From: Hyphomicrobiales bacterium
GTDB taxonomy: Bacteria > Pseudomonadota > Alphaproteobacteria > Rhizobiales > Rhizobiaceae
Length of the DNA: 64,000 nt
Reading direction: 5' to 3'
Assembly: GCA_900472295.1 (NCBI GenBank)
Contig: UCIA01000003.1
Coordinates: 381,073 to 445,072 of the forward strand
This document shows positions 38,332-47,734 of this stretch, one piece after another. Under the pieces are notes generated by a model. It was given only the letters and a program-made list of their open reading frames with translations. It was not told the DNA's origin and made no database searches. Positions within the stretch are counted from its first letter, which is position 1. Every line of letters starts with the position of its first letter. Position numbers and translations under genes: made by a program.

Positions 38332-38747
38332 GGCTGCCAGCCCGGCTCGGCCATTTCGAAGGCGGCGAAGTCGAAGCCCGGCGCCACGGTGCAGCCGACC
38401 AGTGTCCACTCGCCGAGACTGCGCGCGGATTGCCACCAGCCGGCCGGCACCACGATCTGCGGCCGCTCGCCCGCCGCAAGTTCAATGCCGAGCACCTGCT
38501 CGATCACAGTACTGCCTTGTTCGCACATGGACAGCGCCAACGGGGCGCCGCCATGGAAATGCCAGACCTCGGCCGCGTCCTTGACCCGGTGCCAGGCCGA
38601 AATCTGGTCCTGTTCCAGCAAAAAATAAATCGCCGTCGAATGGCCGCGCGCGCCACCGGCGCCGTCGCGAAAGGTTTCGGCATACCAGCCGCCTTCTGGA
38701 TGCGGCTTGAGGCCGAGCATGGCGATGATTTCAGCGGCGCTGGTCAT
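38328..38747 (-). CDS. Cupin protein of the DUF985 family
   Basis: 139-aa small beta-barrel protein. The DUF985 signature is complete: LKPHPEGGWYAETF, the AWHRVKDAAEVWHFHGGAPL metal-type histidine cluster, and LVGCTVAPGFDFAAFEMA near the end. Structural members bind small ligands, possibly nucleotide sugars, but activity is unknown. It is 25 bases upstream of gloB in the same direction... both read on the minus strand with the gloB stop region following. Confidence 0.85.
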   Translation of the reverse strand: MTSAAEIIAMLGLKPHPEGGWYAETFRDGAGGARGHSTAIYFLLEQDQISAWHRVKDAAEVWHFHGGAPLALSMCEQGSTVIEQVLGIELAAGERPQIVVPAGWWQSARSLGEWTLVGCTVAPGFDFAAFEMAEPGWQP

Positions 38748-38771
38748 GGCTCTCCCTGAACGTCACGAGGG

Positions 38772-39539
38772 TCAGAAGTTGTCCTTGCGCTTGCGGATCT
38801 CGGCGAAGACGTCGGCGTCGGAAGCTTTTTCCATGCCGAGATGCTTGCGGATCGCCGGGTCGTGCCAGCGCAGGAATGGATTGGTCGACAGTTCCTCGCC
38901 GATCGTGGTCGGCAGCGTCGCCTTGTTGTCGGCGCGCAGCGTCTCGATCTTGGCGGCGCGTTCTTTCAGCGCCGAATTGGTCGGGTCGACCGTCAGCGCA
39001 AAGCGGGCATTGGACAGCGTGTACTCATGGCCGCAATAGATGACAGTGTCGGCCGGCAGCGCGGCGAGCTTCTTCAGCGAGTCATACATCACCGGTGGCT
39101 TGCATTCGAACAGCCGGCCGCAGCCGAGCGCAAACAAGGTGTCGGCGGTGAACGCCACCTTTGAGGCCGGCAGATAATAGGAGACATGGCCGGCGGTGTG
39201 ACCTGGCGTTGCGATGACATCGATCCGCTCGCCGCCGAGATGAACGATGGAGCCCTGGCCGACGGTCTCATCGATGCCGGGGATCTTTTCCTTTTCCGCT
39301 TCCGGGCCGACGATGCGCAGCTTGAAGCGCTCCTTCAGCGCCAGATTGGCCTCGACATGGTCGACATGGTGGTGGGTGGTCAGGATCACCGTCGGCTTCC
39401 AGCCGGTACGCTCGATCGCAGCCAGGATCGGCGCCTCCTCGGGCGCATCGATGATTGCGGTCTCGCCGCTTTTAGGGTCATGCACCAGCACGCCGAAATT
39501 GTCGCTGCGGCACATGAACTGTTCGATTTCGACCGGCAT
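38772..39539 (-). CDS. gloB: Hydroxyacylglutathione hydrolase (glyoxalase II)
   Basis: 255-aa metallo-beta-lactamase-fold enzyme releasing D-lactate and glutathione from S-lactoylglutathione. The THHHVDH zinc motif is at 55-61, later ligands are in TPGHTAGH, the [13 protein letters not shown] stretch and CGHEYT. Length matches GloB. The frame is open far upstream, but GGAGAG sits six bases before ATG 39539, and directly against the ATG at 39545, so 39539 (MPVEIEQF) is chosen. Divergent from a methyltransferase gene. The cupin gene lies downstream on the same strand. Confidence 0.94.
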   Translation of the reverse strand: MPVEIEQFMCRSDNFGVLVHDPKSGETAIIDAPEEAPILAAIERTGWKPTVILTTHHHVDHVEANLALKERFKLRIVGPEAEKEKIPGIDETVGQGSIVHLGGERIDVIATPGHTAGHVSYYLPASKVAFTADTLFALGCGRLFECKPPVMYDSLKKLAALPADTVIYCGHEYTLSNARFALTVDPTNSALKERAAKIETLRADNKATLPTTIGEELSTNPFLRWHDPAIRKHLGMEKASDADVFAEIRKRKDNF

Positions 39540-39656
39540 CTTCATCTCTCCATCTGTTGGCGCAGACATAGGGCGCTTGGCCGCTGATGTCATCTGGCTT
39601 TGCAGAACTTGTAGGCTTTGTTGAACTTGCGCGGCATCGCAGCTACCGTCCCGCGC

Positions 39657-40442
39657 ATGCATTCCGATATCGTCGATCTTCGCTCCTTCTATTCGACTAC
39701 GCTCGGCCGCCTGGCCGAACGCTCGATCACCATGGCGCTGTCCTCGATATGGGCAACAGTGCCCAACGAACGGCTGGTCGGGCTCGGCTATACGCTGCCA
39801 TGGCTGGAGCGGTTCGGCACCGATGCCGAGCGGGTGTTTGCCTTCATGCCGGCCACGCAAGGCGCCGTGGTCTGGCCGGCGAACGGGCCGACGGCGACGG
39901 CGCTGGTCTTCGACGAGGAGCTGCCGCTGGTCGATTCATGCATCGACCGCATGCTGCTCGTGCATTCGCTCGAGCATGTCGAAAACCCGCGCGAGACGCT
40001 GAACGAGATCTGGCGGGTGCTGTCGCCGGCCGGCCGCGTCGTCATCGTCGTGCCCAATCGGCGCGGCGTCTGGGCGCGGTTCGAGCACACACCGTTCGGC
40101 AATGGCCGGCCGTTCTCGCGCGGTCAGCTGACCGAATTGCTGCGCGAGGCGAATTTCACGCCGGCCTCCTGGTCCGACGCGCTGCTCTTCCCGCCATCGC
40201 CGCGGCGCTTCATGATGCGGTTCCACAATGTGCTGGAACGCGTCGGCCGGCGGTTCTGGCCGATCTTTTCCGGCGTCATCGTGGTCGAGGCGCAGAAGCG
40301 GCTCTATCAGGGCGTGCCGGCCGCACAGCGCGCTTCGCGCCGCGTCTTTGTGCCGGTGCTGTCGCCGCATGGCGCCACAAGGCTTGGGCGCCGGGCCGAG
40401 GCTGCAGGTGCTGCGCCGCCTCGCCGGGTGAAACCTTCGTGA
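39657..40442 (+). CDS. Class I SAM-dependent methyltransferase
   Basis: 261 aa. The C-terminal half of a type 11 methyltransferase is recognisable in [49 protein letters not shown]. The N-terminal glycine loop is poorly conserved ([12 protein letters not shown]), which is unusual. The sequence continues with [17 protein letters not shown] as in a family encoded divergently from gloB in rhizobia. ATG 39657 is preferred to the upstream frame opening at 39618. The acceptor is unknown. Confidence 0.82.
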   Translation: MHSDIVDLRSFYSTTLGRLAERSITMALSSIWATVPNERLVGLGYTLPWLERFGTDAERVFAFMPATQGAVVWPANGPTATALVFDEELPLVDSCIDRMLLVHSLEHVENPRETLNEIWRVLSPAGRVVIVVPNRRGVWARFEHTPFGNGRPFSRGQLTELLREANFTPASWSDALLFPPSPRRFMMRFHNVLERVGRRFWPIFSGVIVVEAQKRLYQGVPAAQRASRRVFVPVLSPHGATRLGRRAEAAGAAPPRRVKPS

Positions 40443-40576
40443 TCATGGCTGAAATTTGCGCCGTGCGGCATTTCTCAACCTATCTGTCGTGATGAACTCG
40501 CAACGTCGTTGTATGCGGATGTCCTCATTGCCTTCATTCGGTCTCAGCAACGCTTCCGAACGCAAGGACCTCGTGC

Positions 40577-42397
40577 ATGGCTGATCAACCGGACAAGGCC
40601 GCCGCTCAACCGGTCGTCGTCGAGGCCAGCAGCCTGCGCGATCAGGTGGCGACGATCAAACGGGCGCTGGTCGGCTCGCCGCTGCGCAAATGGCTGGTGT
40701 GGACGTCGTTCGGCATCATGGCGGTCATTGTCGCGACGTCGATCGGCCAGGTTCTGCTCAACCGCTGGAACCAACCTTTCTACGATGCGCTGGCGCGTCG
40801 CGACATGGCGGCCTTCCTGCATCAGCTCATGATCTTTGCCATGATTGCCGGCACCCTGCTGCTGCTCAACATCGCTCAGACCTGGCTCAACCAGATGATC
40901 CGGCTGAAGCTGCGCGAGGCGCTGACGCTCGACCTGATCGACCAGTGGATGCGGCCGGCGCGGGCCTTCCGGCTCGCCAATGCCGGCGCCATCGGCGTCA
41001 ATCCCGACCAGCGCATGCAGCAGGATGCCGCACATCTGTCCGATCTGTCGACGGATCTCGGCGTCGGCCTGCTGCAGTCCTTCATCCTGCTGGTGTCCTT
41101 CGTCGGCGTGCTTTGGCAACTCTCGTCGGGCTTCGTCTTCCACATCAATGGCTGGTCGCTGGCGATACCGGGCTACATGGTCTGGGCCGCCTTCCTCTAT
41201 GCCGGCATCGCCTCCTGGCTGAGCTGGCTGGTCGGACGGCCGCTGATCCGCCTCAATAGCGACCGCTACACGCGTGAAGCCGAGCTGCGTTCCGGCATGG
41301 TGCGCGTCAACGAGAATGTCGACGCCATTGCACTCTATCGTGGCGAGGCCGATGCCAAGCGACGGCTGGAAACGGACCTCGGCACGGTGCTGGGCGCTAT
41401 GCGGCGCATCTATACCGCGCAGATCAACCTGTCCTGGGTGACCGATACCTATGGCTGGATCACTGTCGTGGCGCCGATCCTGGTGGCATCGCCGGTCTAT
41501 TTCTCCGGCGATATCAGTTTCGGCGGGCTGATGATGGCGGTCGGCGCCTTCAACCAGGTGCACTCGTCGCTGCGCTGGTTCATCAACAACATTGGCGGCA
41601 TCGCCGACTGGCGCGCCACGCTGATGCGGGTTGCCGACTTCCGCATCGCGCTCGATGAAACCGACGTGCTGCACGACAAGGAAAAGCGCATCGAATTCGG
41701 TGACAATGCCAATGGCAGCCTGACCTTCGAGAAACTCGAAGTGGCCTCGCCGGAGGGCTGCACTAAACTTTCAGACAGCCATGTCGAAATCCGTCCCGGC
41801 GAGCGCGTCATGATCACCGGCGAGGCCGGCGCCGGCAAGACGCTGTTTTTCCGCGCCATTGCTGGCCTGTGGCCATGGGGCAGCGGGAAAATCGGCCTGC
41901 CGGCTGGAGAAACCCTCATCTTCGTGCCGCGTGTCCCGTATCTGCCGGCCGGCACGTTGCGAGAGGTGCTCAATCACGCGAACGGGCATGCGCCCGCCAA
42001 TGATGCCGACATTTCGGCCGTGCTGGCCGAGGTTGGTCTTGAACGGCTGTCATCGTCGCTCGACCGCGTGGGGCGCTGGGACCATGAGTTGGCCGAGGAC
42101 GAACAGCGCCTTCTGGGCGTGGCCAGGCTCGCGCTGCGGCAGCCGAAGTGGGTGATCATCGACGAAGCGATGGATGCGTTCGACGGACCCTCGCTGAGGC
42201 GCGTGCTGGCGATGCTGGAAAAGCATCTGAAGGGAGCCGCGATCATCAACATCGGGCGCGGCCAGCACAATACCCAGTTCTTTCCGCGCGGCCTGACGAT
42301 CGTGAAGGATTCCGGTGCACCGGCACTGAAACCCGCCCGCGTCAGGGCCGGCGCCATCGACCCGCCGCCGAAAGGGGCCGTGCGGCGAAAGAAATAG
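40577..42397 (+). CDS. ABC transporter, BacA/SbmA-like membrane domain fused to ATPase
   Basis: 606 aa. Residues about 30-330 form a six-helix ABC_membrane_2/SbmA-BacA-type domain (RWNQPFYDALARRDMAAFL, NPDQRMQQDAAHLSDLS). The ATPase domain follows, with Walker A GEAGAGKTLFF near residue 414 and Walker B WVIIDEAMDAFDG near 530. The signature motif, normally LSLGEQQR in this family, reads LAEDEQR, so it is degenerate. The domain order is that of YddA and Rv1819c, which import or export peptides, vitamin B12 or similar hydrophilic compounds. Its relation to BacA, needed for legume symbiosis, makes it of interest. Start ATG 40577. Confidence 0.87.
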   Translation: MADQPDKAAAQPVVVEASSLRDQVATIKRALVGSPLRKWLVWTSFGIMAVIVATSIGQVLLNRWNQPFYDALARRDMAAFLHQLMIFAMIAGTLLLLNIAQTWLNQMIRLKLREALTLDLIDQWMRPARAFRLANAGAIGVNPDQRMQQDAAHLSDLSTDLGVGLLQSFILLVSFVGVLWQLSSGFVFHINGWSLAIPGYMVWAAFLYAGIASWLSWLVGRPLIRLNSDRYTREAELRSGMVRVNENVDAIALYRGEADAKRRLETDLGTVLGAMRRIYTAQINLSWVTDTYGWITVVAPILVASPVYFSGDISFGGLMMAVGAFNQVHSSLRWFINNIGGIADWRATLMRVADFRIALDETDVLHDKEKRIEFGDNANGSLTFEKLEVASPEGCTKLSDSHVEIRPGERVMITGEAGAGKTLFFRAIAGLWPWGSGKIGLPAGETLIFVPRVPYLPAGTLREVLNHANGHAPANDADISAVLAEVGLERLSSSLDRVGRWDHELAEDEQRLLGVARLALRQPKWVIIDEAMDAFDGPSLRRVLAMLEKHLKGAAIINIGRGQHNTQFFPRGLTIVKDSGAPALKPARVRAGAIDPPPKGAVRRKK

Positions 42398-42460
42398 AAG
42401 GGCTTCATTTCGCCGCGATCGCGGTGAAGATTCACGGATCGAAACATCCGTGATGCGGCC

Positions 42461-43255
42461 ATGCTCGATGCGCTCAGCCTTCTTGCCTGTCTTGCCTGTG
42501 GCCCGGCAACGCCCGTGGCTGCCCCGGCCGTTGCCGTGGATGTCGAACTGGTGCTGGCGGTCGACATCTCGCAGTCGATGGATGAGAGGGAGTTCGCGCT
42601 GCAGCGCGCCGGCTATGTCGAGGCGCTCAGACATCCCGATTTCATCAAGGCGGTGCGCGCGGGCACAAGTGGCCGCATCGCGCTTGCCTATTTCGAATGG
42701 GCGGGCGTCGTGCGCGAGGATGGCGTCATCGCCTGGCAGGTCATCGACAGTTCAGAGAGCGCCAACGCCTTCGCCGACAGAATAGAGGCGCGGCCGTTCC
42801 GCAGCTTTCGCGGCACCTCGATTTCCGGCGCGCTGGCCTTCGGCGCAGGGCTGTTCGAGGGCACCCGCTTCGACGCGGCGCGCAGCGTCATCGACATTTC
42901 CGGCGACGGTCCCAACAATACCGGGCTGCCGGTTGCCGCCACACGCGATGCCGCGGTGGCCAAGGGCATCGTCATCAACGGCCTGCCGATCCTGATCAGC
43001 CCGTCGCCGACCTTCCGCCATCTCGACCAATACTATGGTGACTGCGTCACCGGGGGACCCGGCTCCTTCGTGCTGCCGATCTATGCGGCCTCCGAGTTCG
43101 CCACCGCCATACGCCGCAAGCTGATCCTTGAGGTGAGCGGCATTGCCGATCCGACCGTGGTCCCGGTCGACGCGGCAGTTCCCATGGACTGCCTGCAGGG
43201 CGAACGCGACCGGCGGTTTTATTCCGACCCGTATTTCCCGGAACTCGACAAATAA
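42461..43255 (+). CDS. DUF1194 protein (von Willebrand A-like), exported
   Basis: 264 aa with a signal-like start (LSLLACLACGPATPVAAPAVA). The VWA-type MIDAS loop appears as VLAVDISQSMDEREF near residue 33, followed by DISGDGPNNTG and the GGPGSFVLP stretch, which define DUF1194. The function is unknown; metal-dependent ligand binding is implied by the MIDAS-like motif. It lies 63 bases after the BacA-like ABC gene on the same strand and could be co-expressed with it. Confidence 0.83.
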   Translation: MLDALSLLACLACGPATPVAAPAVAVDVELVLAVDISQSMDEREFALQRAGYVEALRHPDFIKAVRAGTSGRIALAYFEWAGVVREDGVIAWQVIDSSESANAFADRIEARPFRSFRGTSISGALAFGAGLFEGTRFDAARSVIDISGDGPNNTGLPVAATRDAAVAKGIVINGLPILISPSPTFRHLDQYYGDCVTGGPGSFVLPIYAASEFATAIRRKLILEVSGIADPTVVPVDAAVPMDCLQGERDRRFYSDPYFPELDK

Positions 43256-43272
43256 GGCCTGCCGGATAGGTG

Positions 43273-44208
43273 TCAGACCGGCCGTGCACCATATTTGTCG
43301 CGGAATTCGGCATAGAGATCGCGGCGCCAGCGCCGGCCGCCGACATAGCCGCGCAACAGTTGCGGCAGCGAATAACCGAGCGTCTTCGACGACCGGTTGG
43401 CGAGATAACCGGAGAAGGCCTGCGAAACCCTGCCCTTGAGCGCGTCGGCAATGAGCTGCCGTGCGATCATGTAGGGCGGAATGTGGGGGTAGCGGTCGGC
43501 GATATAGGGGTGCTTGTCGATCAAATTGGCATAGGCTTCGACATAACCATCGCGCTGCCCGGAGATCGAATTCTCCGAATTGTACTTTTTCCAGTCGATC
43601 ACTTCGGACAATTGCGCGCCGCCGCGACGGGCAAAGCGCAGCAGCAATTCGCGATCCTGCATGCGCGTGACGTCGCTGTCGTAACCGCCGATGGCCAGCA
43701 GCGATTCGCGCCGGGCAGTGATTGCCGATCCGGCAATGAAGATCGTCTGCGCAACCAGGGCCCGCTCCAGCGAGTCGCGGCTCAGGAATGCCTCGCGGTT
43801 GACGCAGTTGGTGCGGCGGTTGCCCTTCAGCGACACGAAGGAGCTGATGAGCACTTCGAGCGAGGCGTTGTTGTCGAACCGCTCCAGCGTCCGCTCCAGC
43901 CGGTCCGGCAAATAGACATCGTCGGAATCGAGAAACGCCACCACCGGCGCCCGCGCCCGCTCGATGCCGGCATTGCGGGCGGCATTGGCGCCTCGCCATT
44001 TCGAGCCGACATAGATCAGCCGGGGGTCGCGGATTTCAGCAAGTGCCGCGGCCGTGCCGTCGGTCGAGCCGTCATCGACGACGATGTGCTCGAAACGGGT
44101 CAGGTTCTGGGCCAGCACGCTTTCCACGGCGCGCACGACCTGGCTGCGCCGATTGTGCGTCGGCGTAACCACCGTGATGAGGGGGGCGATATCCGAGGTC
44201 CTGGCCAT
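43273..44208 (-). CDS. Family 2 glycosyltransferase
   Basis: 311-aa GT-A fold enzyme. It opens with the canonical LITVVTPTHNR, then HIVVDDGSTDGT, and the DxD-like FLDSDDVYLPDRLERTL near residue 95, all typical of GT2 enzymes that transfer sugars from nucleotide donors for polysaccharide synthesis. The C-terminal 110 residues are less conserved. It begins immediately after the stop of the next glycosyltransferase gene; the two form an operon. Acceptor and sugar are unknown. Confidence 0.88.
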   Translation of the reverse strand: MARTSDIAPLITVVTPTHNRRSQVVRAVESVLAQNLTRFEHIVVDDGSTDGTAAALAEIRDPRLIYVGSKWRGANAARNAGIERARAPVVAFLDSDDVYLPDRLERTLERFDNNASLEVLISSFVSLKGNRRTNCVNREAFLSRDSLERALVAQTIFIAGSAITARRESLLAIGGYDSDVTRMQDRELLLRFARRGGAQLSEVIDWKKYNSENSISGQRDGYVEAYANLIDKHPYIADRYPHIPPYMIARQLIADALKGRVSQAFSGYLANRSSKTLGYSLPQLLRGYVGGRRWRRDLYAEFRDKYGARPV

Positions 44209-45204
44209 TCAGCTGTGACCGACATAAAGCGGCACATGTTCCGGTTCATCCCGGACCAGGCCAAGCGCCATGGCGGCCTGGGCAAGAAAAACCAGAGTGC
44301 TAAAGACCAATCCGACGATCAGGGCAAACGGGATCTGCCAGATTGGCATTCCGGTTTGTGGTGCATGGGTAATAAAGCGTTTGCCCACTCGCCAGGACGT
44401 CGAAAACCAGCGCCTTGTCGCCTTCAGCAACCGTCCAGCTCGGGACGGTGATTCCAGCGCCACAAATTTGCGGTCCGCATCGCGTCCGGTAACCAAGGCG
44501 CGCCAGAAGAAGAACCGCCAGCCGCGCGGGGGGTAATGGCCGGCCCGCGCATCGACCCTGACGAAGTCATCTCCGCTTGCCTGCAACTGGCTGGTGAGCA
44601 AGGTGCAGGAGACCTTGAAGCCATTGCTGGCCGGGTAGGGGTGGTTGACCAGCCATGTTCTGCGAAAGGCGCAATTGTTGGCGGTCATTGCTCGCCTGGA
44701 AGCGAAGCGTTGATCACCGTCGCGCAGCGGGAAGAACCATAGAAGGGCAAAGGTCCGTGAGGCAAAATCGTCATAGTCGAGATAGGTGTAACCGCTCACC
44801 GCAGTCGTGCTCGGATTCTCCAGCGGTTTGAGCAGCGTCGACAGCCAACCGTGCTCCGCCTTAGTGTCAGAATCGGCGAAAATGACGACGTCGCCCGTAG
44901 CCAGCTCGGCGCCCCTGTTCTTGACTTCGTAGTACCGGCCTCCGGTGCAAGCGCTGAAGACCAGCTTTGTAACCGTGCCAAGTTGCGGGACAAGTTCGCC
45001 CATACGCTGCTGGAGAAGCGGCGTGTCGGTATTCGGTCCGCTGTGGACGATTATAAGCTCCGGTTTGGTGTATTGGTCGTCCGCCGTCGCCCTTTCGATC
45101 TCCCGCGCCAAAGCAGTGAATGAAACGCCAACCTCATCTTCGTCGAGGGACTTGGCGTTTTCCATTTCGACAACGATCGAATATGTCTGTTTTTTAGATT
45201 CCAT
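44209..45204 (-). CDS. Glycosyltransferase-like protein with C-terminal membrane helix
   Basis: 331 aa. The GT2-type features are a DxD-like VVIFADSDTKAEHGW motif near residue 107 and the VVEMENAKSL opening, but the canonical N-terminal motif is weak. A hydrophobic helix pair near the C-terminus (FALIVGLVFSTLVFLAQAAMALGL) anchors it to the membrane. ATG 45204 is used; the frame continues to 45249. Codon use and lower GC than the neighbours hint at acquisition. It is the first gene of a two-gene unit with the family 2 enzyme. Confidence 0.8.
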   Translation of the reverse strand: MESKKQTYSIVVEMENAKSLDEDEVGVSFTALAREIERATADDQYTKPELIIVHSGPNTDTPLLQQRMGELVPQLGTVTKLVFSACTGGRYYEVKNRGAELATGDVVIFADSDTKAEHGWLSTLLKPLENPSTTAVSGYTYLDYDDFASRTFALLWFFPLRDGDQRFASRRAMTANNCAFRRTWLVNHPYPASNGFKVSCTLLTSQLQASGDDFVRVDARAGHYPPRGWRFFFWRALVTGRDADRKFVALESPSRAGRLLKATRRWFSTSWRVGKRFITHAPQTGMPIWQIPFALIVGLVFSTLVFLAQAAMALGLVRDEPEHVPLYVGHS

Positions 45205-45486
45205 GCTCCGCCCGGCGTCATGTTGCGTGGCGGACGCTACAAAGAACATCTCCCTATGTCATCAGAAGATGCGAGGGGCGACCCATCCACAATGACGAAT
45301 TTCGGGCCGCGCGCTCCAATAGCAACACCCGCGCGGGACCCGGCGGCCCTGCATTCGAGGGCAGATTCGCGCGTCGCCTTGACGGCGTTCCCATTACCTC
45401 CGGCGTAATCGACCGATGGCCATCATCCCGGCAGATTGCTCCCATGAAGCCGGTTGTTCGGCTTTGATGAAACAGGGAGTTCAGCC
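45205..45486. other. Intergenic region between divergent glycosyltransferase and DUF1330 genes
   Basis: 282 bases with no convincing coding frame, RNA or repeat. It must hold promoters for both directions. I see nothing more in it. Confidence 0.5.
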
Positions 45487-45807
45487 ATGACCGCCTACGC
45501 CGTCGCCCATATGCGCCAAGTCACAATGGGTCCGCAGATCGTTGAGTATCTGCACAAGATCGATGCCACGCTGGAGCCGTTCGGCGGCCGCTATCTCGTT
45601 CACGGCGGTGAGCTGGACGTGATCGAAAACGAATGGCCCGGGCACCTGATCGTCATCGAATTTCCGGACAAGGAGCATGCGCGCGGCTGGTACAATTCGC
45701 CGGCCTATCGGCAGATCCTGGCCTTGCGTACCGACAACTCCTACGCCGATGTGGTCATCGCCGACGGCGTCCGGCATTCGCACAAGGCAACCGATGTGCT
45801 TGGTTAG
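45487..45807 (+). CDS. DUF1330 family protein
   Basis: 106-aa ferredoxin-fold protein of the dimeric alpha-beta barrel type. The DUF1330 pattern is visible in AYAVAHMRQV, PFGGRYLVHGG and IVIEFPDKEHARGWYNSPAYRQIL. ATG 45487 is preceded by CAGGGAGTTCAGCC and preferred over an upstream in-frame ATG at 45454. Function is unknown. It converges on metW with an 8-base gap. Confidence 0.88.
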   Translation: MTAYAVAHMRQVTMGPQIVEYLHKIDATLEPFGGRYLVHGGELDVIENEWPGHLIVIEFPDKEHARGWYNSPAYRQILALRTDNSYADVVIADGVRHSHKATDVLG

Positions 45808-45815
45808 GGCAACCC

Positions 45816-46430
45816 CTATCGCTTCAGCAGGAACACCGCCTGCTGGCCGAAGAAATTCCAGAACCACCACGGCATCGACAGGCCGATCTTCTGGCCGTTG
45901 CCGTCGAGCGCGGTCGCTTTCTCGACCGTGGCGCCGAGCTCCTCGACCAGATTGACGAAGTCGCGGATGGTGCAGAAGTGGATGTTTGGCGTGTCGTACC
46001 AGGAATAGGGCAGGTCCTCGGTCACCGGCATCCGCCCCTTGACGAACAGCGACAGCCGCACCCGCCAATGGCCGAAATTGGGGAAGGAGACGATGGCGTG
46101 GTTGCCGATCCTGAGCAGTTCGTCGAGCACCAGCTTCGGGTTGCGGGTCGCCTGCAAGGTCTGCGACAGCACGACGAAATCAAAACCCTTGTCAGGATAG
46201 AATTCGAGGTCCTTGTCGGCATCGCCCTGGATAACCGAGAGGCCGCGCGCCACGCATTCGTTGACGCCGCGCTGTGACAGCTCCAGCCCGCGGCCATCGA
46301 CCTGTTTGGTTTCCTGCAGGAGTTCGAGCAGCAGGCCGTCACCGGAGCCGACATCGAGCACCCGTGACTGCGGCGGGATAAGGTTGGCGACAACCTCGAG
46401 ATCAACGCGCTGGCTGCCATTGACGCTCAT
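45816..46430 (-). CDS. metW: Methionine biosynthesis protein MetW
   Basis: 204-aa SAM-binding Rossmann protein. The glycine loop is VLDVGSGDGLLLELL, followed by GLELSQRGVNECVARG and a strongly conserved SFPNFGHWRVRLSLFVKGRMPVT segment specific to MetW. It is the partner of MetX in bacteria that make O-acylhomoserine, where it is needed for MetX activity. Downstream of metX, 58 bases away, with a palindromic element between. ATG 46430 has AAGGGG upstream; an in-frame ATG at 46454 lies inside the palindrome. Confidence 0.93.
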   Translation of the reverse strand: MSVNGSQRVDLEVVANLIPPQSRVLDVGSGDGLLLELLQETKQVDGRGLELSQRGVNECVARGLSVIQGDADKDLEFYPDKGFDFVVLSQTLQATRNPKLVLDELLRIGNHAIVSFPNFGHWRVRLSLFVKGRMPVTEDLPYSWYDTPNIHFCTIRDFVNLVEELGATVEKATALDGNGQKIGLSMPWWFWNFFGQQAVFLLKR

Positions 46431-46450
46431 GGCTTCGCCCCTTGCCTGGC

Positions 46451-46494
46451 GCATGACCCCTGTCCGAAAAGTCTGCTAGTTTTCGGGGTCATGC
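46451..46494. repeat. RIME-like palindromic element at the metX-metW junction
   Basis: GCATGACCCC (46451-46460) plus GAAAA pair with TTTTC-GGGGTCATGC (46480-46494), giving a 15-bp stem with a five-base bulge and nine-base loop. The form resembles a widespread rhizobial intergenic palindrome beginning GAGCATGA and ending in TCATGCTC. It overlaps the metX stop and an alternative metW start. Confidence 0.65.
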
Positions 46495-47658
46495 TCGGAG
46501 CCCTCTCGCCCGCGCGGCCGAGCCAATGAAGCCGTTGATGGCGGCGAACAGTTCCGGCTCGTCGAGCAGGAAGGCGTCGTGGCCGCGGTCGGTGTCGATC
46601 TCGACGAAGGAGACTGAAGCGCCGGCGGCGTTGAGCGCATGCACGATCGAGCGGCTTTCCTCGGTCGGGAACAACCAGTCCGAGGTGAACGAAACCAGGC
46701 AGAAGCGGGTCTTGGTGCCGGCAAAGGCATCGGCCAGCCGTCCGCCATGGTCGGCGGCGAGGTCGAAATAGTCCATCGATCGCGTCATGTAGAGATAGGA
46801 ATTGGCGTCGAAGCGGTCGACGAAGGTCATGCCCTGGTGGCGCAGATAGCTCTCGATCTGAAAATCGGCGTCAAAGCCGAAGGTCAGCGCCTCGCGGTCC
46901 TGCAAATTGCGGCCGAACTTGCGGTGCAAGGCAGCTTCCGAGAGATAGGTGATGTGGGCGGCCATGCGCGCAACGGCCAGCCCCTTTTCCGGGCGCTTGC
47001 CGTGCTCGAAATATTTGCCGCCGTGCCAGTCCGGATCGGCCATCACGGCCTGGCGGCCGACCTCGTGGAAGGCGATGTTCTGCGAGGAATGGCGGGCGCC
47101 AGTGGCGATCGGCAGCGCCGAGAAGACGCGCTCGGGATAACACGACGCCCATTCCAGCACCTGCATGCCGCCCATCGAGCCGCCGAGCACGCAAAACAGC
47201 TTCTCGATGCCGAAATGGTCGACCAGCATCAGCTGCGCCCGCACCATGTCGCGGATGGTGATGATTGGCAGGTCGAGGCCGTAGGGCTTGCCTGTGGTCG
47301 GATTGGTCGAGGCCGGGCCGGTCGAACCGAGACAGCCGCCGATGACATTGGAGCAGATGACGAAGAAGCGGTTGGTGTCGATGATCTTGCCGGGGCCGAT
47401 CAGCACTTCCCACCAGCCAGGCTTGCCGGTCACCGGATTGGTGTTGGCGACATGCTGGTCGCCGGTCAGCGCGTGACAGACGAGGATGGCGTTGGAGCGG
47501 GCATCGTTCAGCGTGCCATATGTCTGGTAGGCGATCTGGAACGGCGACAGAATCGTGCCGGCATCGAGCTTCAGCGGCTTGTCGGCGCCGAAATGCAACA
47601 CAGGGCTCGACGGATTGTCGGCCTCATTGTTGGTTTTTGCAGCGCGGAGCGCAGCCAT
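46489..47658 (-). CDS. metX: Homoserine O-acyltransferase
   Basis: 389-aa alpha/beta hydrolase-fold enzyme that acylates homoserine at the first committed step of methionine synthesis. Motifs are [23 protein letters not shown], the nucleophile elbow [13 protein letters not shown], Asp in [11 protein letters not shown] and His in [13 protein letters not shown] 47658 has AAGGAGAG before it and replaces a longer frame that runs through the riboswitch. A SAM-II riboswitch and a terminator lie upstream. Whether the acyl group is acetyl or succinyl cannot be settled here. Confidence 0.95.
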   Translation of the reverse strand: MAALRAAKTNNEADNPSSPVLHFGADKPLKLDAGTILSPFQIAYQTYGTLNDARSNAILVCHALTGDQHVANTNPVTGKPGWWEVLIGPGKIIDTNRFFVICSNVIGGCLGSTGPASTNPTTGKPYGLDLPIITIRDMVRAQLMLVDHFGIEKLFCVLGGSMGGMQVLEWASCYPERVFSALPIATGARHSSQNIAFHEVGRQAVMADPDWHGGKYFEHGKRPEKGLAVARMAAHITYLSEAALHRKFGRNLQDREALTFGFDADFQIESYLRHQGMTFVDRFDANSYLYMTRSMDYFDLAADHGGRLADAFAGTKTRFCLVSFTSDWLFPTEESRSIVHALNAAGASVSFVEIDTDRGHDAFLLDEPELFAAINGFIGSAARARGLRA

Positions 47659-47687
47659 GTGACTCTCCTTGCCCGCCGGAAGGCAAT

Positions 47688-47719
47688 AAAAAACCGGCAT
47701 TGCAATCGCAAAGCCGGTT
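47688..47719 (-). terminator. Intrinsic terminator between SAM-II riboswitch and metX
   Basis: On the minus strand AACCGGC (47719-47713) pairs with GCCGGTT (47698-47692), a 7-bp GC-rich stem with a 14-base loop, followed by a run of T (47693-47688). It lies between the riboswitch and the metX start, so it can stop transcription before metX. Whether SAM binding controls it is inference. Confidence 0.75.
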
Positions 47720-47734
47720 ACGTCACGCAAACGG

